Assembly (NCBI RefSeq): GCF_002929355.1
Contig: NZ_PJIR01000001.1
Location: 381,404-445,403 of the forward strand
Direction: 5' to 3'
Source of the DNA: Arthrobacter sp. B0490
Lineage (GTDB): Bacteria; Actinomycetota; Actinomycetes; Actinomycetales; Micrococcaceae
Length of the DNA stretch: 64,000 nucleotides
Shown here one piece after another: positions 1-8,049 of this stretch. The translations under genes were made by a program, and so were the position numbers. Within the stretch, counting starts at the first letter, position 1. The number at the start of each line of letters is the position of its first letter. The notes below the pieces were generated by a model. It worked only from the letters and a program-made list of their open reading frames with translations. It had not been told where the DNA came from and searched no databases.

Positions 1-194
1 GCGCACCCGACAATCCCTTCGCGCCCGTCATCGACGTCCCTCCCGGGTTCGACCGGGCATCGTCGGCCGTCGTGCAGGTCGTGAACGCGGGGACGGCCGT
101 CCGGACCCTCCGGTCGTTCCTCTCCTCGGGGCCCACGCCGAACGTGGTGCAGCTGCCGGTGCTCGCGCGCCTGCTGGCCGCGGCCGGGAGCTAG
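1..194 (+). CDS. C-terminal fragment of an unknown protein
   Basis: An open frame enters from the left edge (first full codon at position 3) and ends at TAG 192-194, giving the last 63 residues of a protein. The tail is rich in Val, Ala, Pro and Leu and finishes with a hydrophobic stretch and AAAGS. It has no cysteine and no motif I recognise. The frame closes 9 bp before trmL, so the two may be cotranscribed. I do not recognise the family and assign no function. The coding call rests on the uninterrupted frame, the codon pattern and the tight spacing to the next gene. Confidence 0.6.
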   Translation, partial: APDNPFAPVIDVPPGFDRASSAVVQVVNAGTAVRTLRSFLSSGPTPNVVQLPVLARLLAAAGS

Positions 195-203
195 GATGAA
201 CCG

Positions 204-668
204 GTGTTCCGCATCCTCTTCCACACCCCCGAGATACCGGGCAACACCGGCGCCGCGATCCGCCTCGCCGCCGTGGCCGGCGCCGAGCTCCACCTCGTGG
301 AACCGCTCGGGTTCTCCCTCGAGGATTCGAAGCTGAAGCGGGCCGGACTCGATTACCACGACCTCACGGTGCTCCACGTCCACGCGAGCCTCGAGGACGC
401 GTGGACGGCCCTGCGGCCCCGCCGCGTGTTCGCCTACACCTCCGACGGGGACGTCTCCTACACGGATATCGCCTACGAGGCCTCGGACATCCTCCTGTTC
501 GGCAGGGAGTCGGACGGCCTCCCGCACGAGGTGAAGCACGATTCCCGTGTCACCTCACGCGTCAGGGTCCCCATGCTGCCCTCCCGCCGTTCGCTCAACC
601 TCGCCAACACCGCATCGATCGTCCTCTACGAAGCCTGGCGCCAGCAGGGCTTCGCGGGCGCGCGATGA
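204..668 (+). CDS. trmL: tRNA (cytidine(34)-2'-O)-methyltransferase TrmL
   Basis: SPOUT-class enzyme that transfers a methyl group from SAM to the 2'-OH of the wobble nucleotide of certain tRNA-Leu species in the cytosol. The 154-residue length is normal for the family. Visible signatures are the N-terminal PEIPGNTG (residues 9-16), the SAM-knot motif LLFGRESDGLP (97-107) and the C-terminal SLNLANTASIVLYEAW (130-145). Together these make TrmL more likely than the longer SpoU proteins, which carry an extra RNA-binding domain. The start is GTG at 204, just after the upstream stop. A methyltransferase gene follows 19 bp downstream and could share the transcript. Confidence 0.92.
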   Translation: MFRILFHTPEIPGNTGAAIRLAAVAGAELHLVEPLGFSLEDSKLKRAGLDYHDLTVLHVHASLEDAWTALRPRRVFAYTSDGDVSYTDIAYEASDILLFGRESDGLPHEVKHDSRVTSRVRVPMLPSRRSLNLANTASIVLYEAWRQQGFAGAR

Positions 669-687
669 CCACCGCCCAGGAGTCCTG

Positions 688-1512
688 ATGCCCGCTCGCC
701 ATGCCGCAACCCTGCCCGACGGTGGTGCGGAGGACTACGACCGCCTCGCCCCGGCCGTCTGGAACCCGGTCAGCAACGCCGTCGTCGCCGCGGCCGACGT
801 CCTGGTGGGCGAGCGCGTCCTCGACGTGTTCGCCGGAACCGGCACGGGGACCATCCCCGCGGCGCAGCTCACCGGACCGGACGGGCACGTCGACGCCGTC
901 GACCGCTCCTCGGCCATGCTGGACCTCGCCGAGGCCAAGGCGGAGGCGCTCGGGCTCGGCAACGTGGCCTTCCACCGCGGGGACCCCGAGGCCTGGGTCG
1001 CCGAGGTTCCGTACGACGCCGTCGTCAGCTGCTACGGCGTGTTCCTCCTCGACGACATGGATGCGGGTATGGACCGGATCGTCCGCCTGCTGCGACCCGG
1101 CGGCCGGATCGCCCTGAGCGCATGGGACGACGGCGCCCTCGAACCGTTCGGCGACCTCCTCCTCGAGACCCTCCGGGCGGCCGGGAGCGCGGGCATCGAG
1201 ACCGCGGGGCACCCGAGCGCCCCGGTCTTCGTGGAGAACTGCAGGAAGCTCGCCTCCGTCGACCGACTGGCCGACTGGCTGGGCGCACGGGGCCTCACGG
1301 AGGTCTCCGTGGAGAGGTTCGGCCTGACCGTCCCGCTCGACGCCGACCACGCCTGGTCACTCGCGCTCGGCAGCGGGTACCGCGGACTGCTGCCGGACGA
1401 ACCCGTGGCGCTGCAGCGCGTACGGGAGGACTTCGCCGAGCGCCTCGGCGGCTCCCTCGTGCTCAATGCCGACTCGCTCATCGCCGTCGGCTCCCGGCCG
1501 CCCGCGGAGTAG
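688..1512 (+). CDS. SAM-dependent methyltransferase, class I
   Basis: A 274-residue Rossmann-fold methyltransferase. Motif I is VLDVFAGTGTGTIPAA (about residues 48-63), followed by the acidic post-I strand VDAVDRS and a motif VSCYGVFLLDD (about 112-122). This places it in the UbiE/Methyltransf_11-25 group, which methylates small molecules or quinone-type substrates; the substrate cannot be read from sequence. I chose ATG 688 because CAGGAG lies about 6 bp upstream. A longer reading from 547 would overlap trmL deeply and has no signal. It follows trmL by 19 bp and is probably cotranscribed with it. Confidence 0.85.
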   Translation: MPARHAATLPDGGAEDYDRLAPAVWNPVSNAVVAAADVLVGERVLDVFAGTGTGTIPAAQLTGPDGHVDAVDRSSAMLDLAEAKAEALGLGNVAFHRGDPEAWVAEVPYDAVVSCYGVFLLDDMDAGMDRIVRLLRPGGRIALSAWDDGALEPFGDLLLETLRAAGSAGIETAGHPSAPVFVENCRKLASVDRLADWLGARGLTEVSVERFGLTVPLDADHAWSLALGSGYRGLLPDEPVALQRVREDFAERLGGSLVLNADSLIAVGSRPPAE

Positions 1513-1651
1513 ACGCCGCGCCGAACCATCCGCCGGCACTGCAGCACCGAATGACAGGTGACAGCGGAAAGCCAGGAGTAGGCGGGGGGGTGGGATGGTG
1601 CTGAGCCAGCAGGAACGTGCTCCCCGGCCGCGCCACGGCGACCTCCACGGT

Positions 1652-1669
1652 GTTCGGCCGGGGCCGAAC
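1652..1669. promoter_or_regulatory. Perfect dyad upstream of sigK
   Basis: GTTCGGCC-GG-GGCCGAAC is an exact inverted repeat of 8-bp arms around two bases, ending 21 bp before the sigK ATG. A TATGCT hexamer at 1677-1682 could be a -10 element. If so, the dyad covers the -35 region and the transcript would be almost leaderless. It could be an operator or simply a hairpin. No factor is known from the sequence. Confidence 0.35.
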
Positions 1670-1690
1670 GGCGCTCTATGCTGGAGCCCT

Positions 1691-2308
1691 ATGGAAACGC
1701 CACGAGTAAGCCGGGTACGCCCCGTCGCTCCCGCCGCGGACGAGGCGGCCGGAAGTCCCGGCGGCGGCCCGACCCTGACCGATCTGCTGCTGCGGGTCGC
1801 AGGGCAGGACCGCACGGCCTTCGCGCTCTTCTACGAGCAGACGTCGAAGCGCGTCTACGGCCTGGCCCGGCGCGTGCTCATCGACCCGGACCTGAGCGAG
1901 GACGCCACCCAGGAGGTCTACCTCCAGGTCTGGAACACCGCTGACCGCTTCGATCCGGCCCTGGGGAGCCCGATGGCCTGGCTCATGACCCTCGCCCATC
2001 GCCGCGCGGTGGACAAGGTGCGGTCGGAGCAGAGCGCCACGGACCGGGAGGCCCGGTACGGGGCCGCCACGCAGACCATCGATCACGACGACGTCGTCGA
2101 CACCGTGACGCAGCGCCTGGAGGCGGAGGGCGTGGTGAGGTGCCTCGACACGCTGACCGAGACCCAGCAGGAATCCGTGAAGCTGGCGTACTACGGCGGC
2201 CTCACCTACCGCGAGGTGGCCGAGAAACTCGGCGTCGCGGTACCGACCATCAAGTCGCGGATCCGCGACGGATTGATCCGGCTCAAGACCTGTTTGGAGG
2301 TGACCTGA
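1691..2308 (+). CDS. sigK: ECF RNA polymerase sigma factor, SigK type
   Basis: Extracytoplasmic-function sigma factor of 205 residues. Region 2 spans about 42-112, with DATQEVYLQVW (71-81) in the core-binding/-10 recognition helix. Region 4 spans about 153-203, with the helix-turn-helix LTYREVAEKLGVAVPTIKSR (171-190). The gene downstream, one base away, encodes a single-pass RskA-like anti-sigma factor. That pairing is the arrangement of mycobacterial SigK-RskA and is the main reason for the SigK name. Start ATG 1691 was chosen over an upstream GTG because region 2 then begins at the usual distance and GGAG lies just ahead. The factor is probably held at the membrane until the anti-sigma factor is cleaved. 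Confidence 0.85.
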   Translation: METPRVSRVRPVAPAADEAAGSPGGGPTLTDLLLRVAGQDRTAFALFYEQTSKRVYGLARRVLIDPDLSEDATQEVYLQVWNTADRFDPALGSPMAWLMTLAHRRAVDKVRSEQSATDREARYGAATQTIDHDDVVDTVTQRLEAEGVVRCLDTLTETQQESVKLAYYGGLTYREVAEKLGVAVPTIKSRIRDGLIRLKTCLEVT

Positions 2309-2309
2309 G

Positions 2310-3194
2310 ATGCAGGACAAGGATATGAACAGACGATTCGCGGACGACCTCGAGACGGACCTGTCACGAGGCCACGTCCTCGAATGGGCCGAGCTCTACG
2401 CGCTGGACGCCATCAGCGCCGAGGAACGCCGTGTCCTCGACGCGTTCCTGGAGGATGCCGAGCCTTCGGTCCGCTCCTCCTTCTCCGAGCGGGTCCGCAC
2501 CTGCCGCGAGACCGTAACCACCGCCTACGCGACCGTCGAGGCCGAGCCGCCGGCTGATCTCTTCGAACGCATCGTGCAACGACTGCCGGCCACCGCCGAC
2601 GGCGGGGGCGACTCGTCCGGCCGTCGATCGACGCTCGTGGCCCCCGGCGGCGGTGCCCCGGCAGCATCGGAGGCACGCCTGGACGAGGGGGCACTTCCGG
2701 TCGGGCACGACGAGCTGGCGGAACGGCGCTCGGCGCGGGCGTCCCTGTCCTCGCGGGCCTCCCGCTGGGTGGTCGCTGCCGCAGCCGCGGCAGTCATCGC
2801 CGTCGGCGGCGTGACCATCGGCCAGAACCTGCAGCAGACCACCGTCGAGCAGCAGGTGCTCCAGGCGTCGGACGTGCGCACGGAACAGCTCCCCCTCGAT
2901 GCGGGTGGGACCGCCGTCCTCGCCGTCTCCGGTGAGGAGAACGCAGCCGTCGTGACGCTGAGCGGTGTCCCCGCCCCGGCGCAGGGCTACGTCTACCAGA
3001 TGTGGCGGATCCCCGCCGACGGGACCGCGCCGGTCTCCGTGGGGACCATGTCCGGCGAGGACGTCGCGGGCACGAAGGTGACCGAGCTTCCGGGGATCGG
3101 AGGCTTCACCGCGGTCGCCATCACGGTGGAGCCCGAGGGCGGGTCGGCGACGCCGACCCTGCCGATCGTGGCCCAGATCCCGCTCGGAGCCTGA
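2310..3194 (+). CDS. Membrane anti-sigma factor, RskA family
   Basis: Protein of 294 residues with an N-terminal cytosolic helical domain (about 20-95, LYALDAISAEERR is typical of RskA), a low-complexity linker, one membrane span (about 153-171, Ala/Val rich) and an extracytoplasmic C-terminal RskA domain (about 185-294, containing YVYQMWRIP). It should sequester the SigK-type factor encoded one base upstream; release in this family occurs by regulated proteolysis. ATG 2310 is assumed, with ATG 2325 as an alternative. There is no zinc-binding HxxxCxxC motif, unlike the SigE anti-sigma factor at 59 kb. A perfect hairpin terminator follows. Confidence 0.85.
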   Translation: MQDKDMNRRFADDLETDLSRGHVLEWAELYALDAISAEERRVLDAFLEDAEPSVRSSFSERVRTCRETVTTAYATVEAEPPADLFERIVQRLPATADGGGDSSGRRSTLVAPGGGAPAASEARLDEGALPVGHDELAERRSARASLSSRASRWVVAAAAAAVIAVGGVTIGQNLQQTTVEQQVLQASDVRTEQLPLDAGGTAVLAVSGEENAAVVTLSGVPAPAQGYVYQMWRIPADGTAPVSVGTMSGEDVAGTKVTELPGIGGFTAVAITVEPEGGSATPTLPIVAQIPLGA

Positions 3195-3210
3195 CCCGAA
3201 GCACGAAGCA

Positions 3211-3245
3211 GGTACGGCCCCGTCGAGTCCCGACGGGGCCGTACC
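3211..3245. terminator. Bidirectional hairpin terminator
   Basis: Perfect 15-bp stem (3211-3225 with 3231-3245) around a 5-nt loop, between the convergent anti-sigma gene and the PIG-L gene. TTTCT follows on the plus strand. It can serve both transcripts. Confidence 0.85.
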
Positions 3246-3275
3246 TTTCTCGGCGCAGGCCGTCTCCGGCCGCCG

Positions 3276-4028
3276 TCAGAACCCGGCGATCGTCTCCTCG
3301 GTGTTGACCCCGACCGCGTGGAAGGACTCGGCGCTGTGCCCCTCGGGCAGGCCGCCGCGGCGGGCGTTCTCCTGGAGGATGGCGCGTACCCTCGACTGCA
3401 TCCGCCCGACGTCGGGGTGCTGGCTCCTGTGTGCCGTGATGGCACCGATCTTGATGTCCTCCAGCCCGGTCACGTCCACGAAGCGGTTTTCCAGGTGGGC
3501 TGGTCCGCCATAGAACCACAGCCACGGCACGCGGAAGCTCCGGAGCCCTGCCGCTTCGAGTTCGGGATAGGCGAAGGGGTTCTCCACCGCAGGGTACACG
3601 GCCCTCGTCACGGCCTCCCCGCAGGCGAGATGGTCGGGGTGGCTCTTCTGCAGGCGGTCCCAGCTGCGCTCGGGGTGCATGGACAGGACGATGTCCGGCC
3701 GCACCTCGCGCATCCGCCGGACGATCCCGCGGACGACGGCGTCCGTGGGTGCGAGATACCCGTCCGGCTCGCCGAGGAAGGTGACGTCGGTGACGCCCAC
3801 CAGGGCGGCGGCGTCGCGCTGCTCCGCGCGACGGAGGTCCGCGATGCCGGGCCGGTCATCGGCCGAGAAGCCGCCTGCGTCACCGTCCGTCAGGATGCAG
3901 TAGCTGACGGACACCCCGGCGGCGGTCCATCCTGCGATCGTGGCCGACGCCCCGAAGTCGATGTCGTCGGGATGGGCGGCGAACACCAGCACGCGCTCGG
4001 GAGCGGGCTGAGCCTCCTGGGCGGTCAT
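3276..4028 (-). CDS. PIG-L/LmbE-family deacetylase
   Basis: Zinc-dependent N-deacetylase fold, 250 residues. The family signature AAHPDD (17-22) supplies metal ligands and the catalytic Asp, and a second site KSHPDH (128-133) supplies the remaining His ligand. The family includes MshB and Mca of mycothiol metabolism and GlcNAc-PI de-N-acetylases. Nothing here distinguishes these roles, and it is shorter than MshB. It is the last gene of a probable etfB-etfA-PIG-L operon, with only 9 bp after etfA. The substrate is unknown. A link to thiol or amino-sugar metabolism is only a family-based guess. Confidence 0.85.
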   Translation of the reverse strand: MTAQEAQPAPERVLVFAAHPDDIDFGASATIAGWTAAGVSVSYCILTDGDAGGFSADDRPGIADLRRAEQRDAAALVGVTDVTFLGEPDGYLAPTDAVVRGIVRRMREVRPDIVLSMHPERSWDRLQKSHPDHLACGEAVTRAVYPAVENPFAYPELEAAGLRSFRVPWLWFYGGPAHLENRFVDVTGLEDIKIGAITAHRSQHPDVGRMQSRVRAILQENARRGGLPEGHSAESFHAVGVNTEETIAGF

Positions 4029-4037
4029 GCCGCCCGC

Positions 4038-4982
4038 CTACAGGCCACGCTTGCGGATCTCCTCGGTGGCCTGCGGGAGCACCGCGAAGAGATCACCCAC
4101 GATGCCGAAGTCGGCGATCTCGAAGACGGGCGAATCGGCGTCCTTGTTGATGGCGACGATCACCTTCGAGGTCTGCATGCCGGCCTTCTGCTGGATCGCT
4201 CCCGAGATGCCCACGGAGATGTACAGCTGGGGCGACACGGTCTTGCCCGTCTGGCCGATCTGCGCCGAGTGCTCGATCCAGCCGGCGTCCGTCGCCGCGC
4301 GCGACGCGCCCACCGCACCGCCCAGGGCATCCGCGAGGTCCTCCAGCGGGCCGAAGTCCCCGTTCACACCGCGGCCGCCGGCGACGATCACCCGGGCCTC
4401 GGTGAGCGCGGGCCTGCCGCTGACGGGCTTGTCCACCCGGCCCGTCACACGCGCCACGGTCGCCGGCACGTTCACGGGGACCCGCACCTCACGCGGGGGC
4501 GACGGGAGGCCCGCCTCGACGGCCTCGAAGCTGTTCGGCTTGACCGTGAGGATCGCGACGTCGGTCGTGACGCGGCAGTCCACGGTGTACGAGCCCGCGA
4601 AATCGGACTTCGTGGCCGTGAGGTCTGCGGCGAGCGCGACGACGTCCGTGATGACGCCCGCCTCGATCCGCACGCCGACCCGCGCGGCGATCTCCTTCGC
4701 CTCGTAGGAGTTGCCGAGCAGGACGATGCCCGCACCGGTGCTGCGGGCGGTCGCGTCGAGGAACGCCGCCTTGCCGGCCACCAGCACCTCGGACACGGCG
4801 GCCTCGGGCCGGTGGACCTCCTGCACGCCGTACGAGCCGACGCCGTCGAGGTAGGCCTGGTCGGCGTCCCCTGCGAGGGCCACGGTGACCTCGCCGAGGG
4901 ACGCCCCGAGGGAGAGGAGTTCGCGCTCGCTCTTGGCGAGGCTCGCCCCGGCATGGTCGAGGAAAACGAGGACGGTGGTCAT
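4038..4982 (-). CDS. etfA: Electron transfer flavoprotein, alpha subunit
   Basis: FAD-binding subunit of ETF, which takes electrons from acyl-CoA and related dehydrogenases and passes them to the quinone pool. It is 314 residues from ATG 4982, which has AGGAG about 8 bp upstream; the open frame runs further upstream but lacks support. The C-terminal FAD domain carries the classic signature [18 protein letters not shown] and the following IVAINKD and [12 protein letters not shown]. It lies 40 bp after etfB on the same strand and should form a heterodimer with its product. No ETF-quinone oxidoreductase or dehydrogenase gene is present in this window. Confidence 0.95.
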   Translation of the reverse strand: MTTVLVFLDHAGASLAKSERELLSLGASLGEVTVALAGDADQAYLDGVGSYGVQEVHRPEAAVSEVLVAGKAAFLDATARSTGAGIVLLGNSYEAKEIAARVGVRIEAGVITDVVALAADLTATKSDFAGSYTVDCRVTTDVAILTVKPNSFEAVEAGLPSPPREVRVPVNVPATVARVTGRVDKPVSGRPALTEARVIVAGGRGVNGDFGPLEDLADALGGAVGASRAATDAGWIEHSAQIGQTGKTVSPQLYISVGISGAIQQKAGMQTSKVIVAINKDADSPVFEIADFGIVGDLFAVLPQATEEIRKRGL

Positions 4983-5022
4983 GACGGTGTCTCCTGGGAG
5001 TCGGGGAAGGACGGGCTGCAGG

Positions 5023-5850
5023 CTAGAGGAGTTTCTGTCCCGCGAGGAAGTCGACGAGCCGCACACCGGCGTCGCCCTCGTCCGTGATGACGACTCCCTG
5101 GCTGCGGGGCGGCCTCGGCGCCGCCGCCTCCACACGGGTCCAGGAACCCGCGAGCCCCACCTCGTCCTGCTGCAGGCCGATGTCGGCGAGCGACAGGACC
5201 TGGATCTGCTTCTTCTTCGCCGCCATGATGCCCTTGAAGTTCGGGTAGCGCGGCTCGTTGATCTGATCGGTCACCGAGACGAGGGCCGGCAGGGTCGCCT
5301 CGATGGTCTCGGCGTAGGTGTCGTTGTCACGCCGTGCACCGAGCGTCCAGCCGCTGCCTGCGGCGGTCAGCTCGAGCGACGCCGCGAACGTGACCTGCGG
5401 CAGGTCGAGCCGTTCTGCGAGCTGGGCGGGAACGAGCGAGGTCTCCCCGTCGGTGGACGCCATGCCGGTGAGGACGAGGTCGAACGCGCCGAGGTGCCGC
5501 AGGAGGGCGGCGAGGGCCTTCGAGGTGGCCGATGCGTCGGATCCGTTCAGCGCCTCGTCGGTGAGGTGGACGCCGTCGTCGGCGCCGATCTGCAGCGACT
5601 TCTTCACCGCGGCGACGGCGGCCGCGGGTCCCATGGTGATCGCCGTGACGCGGTGGCCGGCGGCCGGTCCCCCGTGCGCCTCGACGAGCTGCAGGGCGGC
5701 TTCGAGGGCGTACTCGTCGAGTTCGGAGAGGATGCTCTCCGCGCGGACGGTCGTGAGGTCGTCGCCGCCGATGTGGCGATCGAACTGAGCGTCCGGAACG
5801 TGCTTCACGAGGACTGCGATGCGCAGTCCTCCTGCTGTGGCCTCGTCCAT
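5023..5850 (-). CDS. etfB: Electron transfer flavoprotein, beta subunit
   Basis: AMP-binding/structural subunit of ETF, 275 residues. The N-terminus RIAVLVKHVPDAQ (10-22) and the central GAFDLVLTGMASTDGETSLV (about 144-163) are typical of EtfB/FixA. It is the first gene of the etfB-etfA-PIG-L run, so its promoter should lie in 5851-5999. The ATG at 5850 is used; an internal start is possible because the first nine residues precede the conserved strand. Paired adjacent to etfA, it almost certainly makes a functional ETF. Confidence 0.94.
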   Translation of the reverse strand: MDEATAGGLRIAVLVKHVPDAQFDRHIGGDDLTTVRAESILSELDEYALEAALQLVEAHGGPAAGHRVTAITMGPAAAVAAVKKSLQIGADDGVHLTDEALNGSDASATSKALAALLRHLGAFDLVLTGMASTDGETSLVPAQLAERLDLPQVTFAASLELTAAGSGWTLGARRDNDTYAETIEATLPALVSVTDQINEPRYPNFKGIMAAKKKQIQVLSLADIGLQQDEVGLAGSWTRVEAAAPRPPRSQGVVITDEGDAGVRLVDFLAGQKLL

Positions 5851-5999
5851 GAATGACCTTCCTCGTCCGGGGATCTTCCCACCGTCTAGCTAACCACAAC
5901 TGGCGCTCCCCTCCGCCGGCGGTCGACGGAGGCGAACCCTTGCCGTCCCTCGGTCGGCTGCCGCTGGTTCCCTCGACGCCCGACGGTCCCCCGACGCGC

Positions 6000-6031
6000 G
6001 GGAGGCGGTCCCGGATCCGGGACCGCCTCCC
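6000..6031 (-). terminator. Perfect 32-bp palindrome after htrA
   Basis: A self-complementary 32-bp sequence lies about 30 bp past the htrA stop and about 150 bp before the etfB start. In RNA it would form a 14-bp stem with a 4-nt loop. There is no U-tract, so it is a probable rather than classic intrinsic terminator for htrA. Confidence 0.65.
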
Positions 6032-6060
6032 GTCCTCGCGCCCGGGGGCGCTGCGGCCTG

Positions 6061-7608
6061 CTACTGCGTGGGCGCCTGGGCGAGGGTGACCTCGACCGTG
6101 CGGGCGTCGCCCCCGCGGAGGATCTCCACGGGGACCTGCTGCCCCACGGTCTGGATGCGTACTGCCGCGGTGAGGGACTGCGGGTCGCTGATGGAGAAGG
6201 TGCCCACCTTGGTGATGACGTCGCCCACCTCCAGCGAGGCGCCCTCGGCGGGTGAACCCGGTTCGACCGACTGCACGAGGGCTCCGGACGAGAACGTGGA
6301 ATCGCCCTCGGTCCCGTCGCTCGCGGCCGACGTGACGCTGACCCCCAGGAACCCGTGCGTGGCCTCGCCGTCGGCGATGATCTCCTCCGCGATGCGCTGG
6401 GCGTAGTTGATGGGGATGGAGAAGCCGACACCGATGTTGCCGGTCGATTCACCCGAGCCGGCCGAGGCGATGGCCACGTTGACCCCGATGATCCTGCCGT
6501 CGGTGTCGACGAGTGCGCCTCCCGAGTTGCCCTGGTTGATGGCCGCGTCGGTCTGGATGACGTTCAGGTAGATGGAGCCCTGCGCGGCGCTCTGCTGCCC
6601 GCTGGAACCGCCCGGGGGCAGGAAGTTGAAGCCCTCGCCGTCCTCGGACTCCGAACTGTCGGGCTGCTCCTCGGGTACGGCGGAGGAGGCGACGCTGATG
6701 GTGCGGTTGAGGGTGGAGACGATGCCGTCGGTGACGGTGCCGCTCAGGCCCAGCGGTGCGCCGATGGCGATCGCCGTGTCGCCGACATTGAGTTCGTCCG
6801 AGTCGCCGAGGGTGGCCGCCGTCAGGTCGGGCGCGTCGATCTTGATGACGGCCAGGTCGCTGAGCGGGTCGGTGCCGACCACCGTCGCCGCGAACACGCG
6901 GCCGTCGTTGAGCTTCACCTCGACGGTCGGCTCCGAGACCTGCCCGCCCAGGGTCACCACGTGGGTGTTCGTGAGGATGTGGCCGTCGGTGTCGAGGATG
7001 ATGCCCGATCCGGAGCCGCTCGCGGTTCCGCCGCTGACGGCGATCGTCACGACGCTCGGGGACGCCGTCACCGCCGCGCCGGTGATGGTGTTCACGTCCT
7101 CGGTGTTGTTCACCACGACGGACTCCGGCGAGGACTGGAACGTGCCGGCGGACGCGTTGCCGTCCAGGGCGTTGTACCCGGCCGTCGCGACCCCGCCGCC
7201 GATGAGCCCGGCCACGAGGGCCCCCGCGGCGAAGGTCGCGAGGCCGACGCGCTTGCGGTCCTTCACGATCGTCCCGCCTCCGGACCCGGCTGCCGCGGCG
7301 AAGCCGTAACCGTTCTGCTCGCCGTAGAAGGGCTGGTGGCCCGCGTAGGCGGGATGAGCGGCCGGGTCCTGCTGGAACGCGGGCCGCTGTATGTCCTGAT
7401 CGGGCGCCGCGGCGGAGACCGTCGGCTGCTGGGCCGTGGGCTGTCCGGCGACGGGCTGGACCGTCGTCTCCGCGGCTCCGGCAGGTCGCTCACCGGTCCC
7501 TCCGGTGGACGACGGGTCGTTCCGACCGGTGCCCCGGGTCGGCGGGTTCTGCGGCTGGGGAGGGAGGGGTCGGTCCGGGTTGCCCGGCGTGCCTGGCTGC
7601 TCGTTCAT
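6061..7608 (-). CDS. Membrane-anchored HtrA/DegP-like serine protease with PDZ domain
   Basis: Envelope quality-control protease of 515 residues. It has a Pro/Gln/Gly-rich cytosolic N-terminus (1-115), one membrane span (about 121-145), a trypsin-like domain with catalytic His216 (ILTNTHVV), Asp251 (SDLAVIKID) and Ser362 (NQGNSGGAL), and a C-terminal PDZ domain (about 415-500). An acidic/Gly insert (about 315-342) lies within the protease domain. Start ATG 7608 is preceded by AAAGGACCTCC. It is divergent from the TPM-PspA operon, another envelope-stress unit. In mycobacteria an htrA sits in the sigE locus; here the sigE locus (58.5-60.7 kb) lacks it, so this copy may fill that role. Confidence 0.93.
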   Translation of the reverse strand: MNEQPGTPGNPDRPLPPQPQNPPTRGTGRNDPSSTGGTGERPAGAAETTVQPVAGQPTAQQPTVSAAAPDQDIQRPAFQQDPAAHPAYAGHQPFYGEQNGYGFAAAAGSGGGTIVKDRKRVGLATFAAGALVAGLIGGGVATAGYNALDGNASAGTFQSSPESVVVNNTEDVNTITGAAVTASPSVVTIAVSGGTASGSGSGIILDTDGHILTNTHVVTLGGQVSEPTVEVKLNDGRVFAATVVGTDPLSDLAVIKIDAPDLTAATLGDSDELNVGDTAIAIGAPLGLSGTVTDGIVSTLNRTISVASSAVPEEQPDSSESEDGEGFNFLPPGGSSGQQSAAQGSIYLNVIQTDAAINQGNSGGALVDTDGRIIGVNVAIASAGSGESTGNIGVGFSIPINYAQRIAEEIIADGEATHGFLGVSVTSAASDGTEGDSTFSSGALVQSVEPGSPAEGASLEVGDVITKVGTFSISDPQSLTAAVRIQTVGQQVPVEILRGGDARTVEVTLAQAPTQ

Positions 7609-8049
7609 CGGAGGTCCTTTCGTTGCTGTTGACCACATTCTGGCAACCTTCGCTGAGCCTCAAGCATGCGTTTGCTGTGCGGTTTCTGAGAAGTTGCTGG
7701 ACCGAGGCGCTGGCACCCGCGTGCCCGCAGGATGAGGCCGGCCCTCCCCCAGTATCGTCCGTCGCAGGGCGTGCCCGATCGGAGGGGCACCGACGGGGCC
7801 GGCCCGGACGGTGGAAGGGCTCCGTGGTACACGGTCCGCCCGGCCTGGACCGCAACCTCACGCTTCCGGTCGGTGGACCGGCGTCCAGCGGGAACCCTCC
7901 GGTCCACGCGCCTTTCGCTAGCGGCATAGATGCAGTGGTGGACGCTCCCCGACCCCAACCATAGAATCGGAAAGACAGGGAGCCTCCGGCGTCCGCCGGC
8001 CCCAGTCCTGGGACCGGTAGGGTCCGGGGGACGTGCCGAAGGGTCGAAA
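7609..8049. promoter_or_regulatory. Divergent promoter region with repeated TGGACCG heptamers
   Basis: This 441-bp non-coding gap separates htrA (minus) from the TPM gene (plus). TGGACCG occurs at 7698-7704, 7846-7852 and 7874-7880, and its reverse complement at 7900-7906. A near copy, CGGTCCG, is at 7832-7838. The 7873-7907 pair forms an inverted repeat with 9-bp arms and a 17-nt spacer. The copies flank the likely promoters of two envelope-stress units and may be binding sites for a shared regulator. A weak htrA promoter may lie near 7640. Confidence 0.4.
7939..7967 (+). promoter_or_regulatory. Probable housekeeping promoter of the TPM-pspA operon
   Basis: TGGACG (7939-7944) and TAGAAT (7962-7967) are separated by 17 bp. 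They match the sigma-70 type consensus at 4/6 and 5/6 positions and lie about 80 bp before the TPM start. Confidence 0.5.

Noticed and set aside
3318..5087. A 589-codon plus-strand frame opposite PIG-L and etfA
   Set aside because: It is antisense to genes with complete family motifs, and the composition is typical of a GC-skew shadow.
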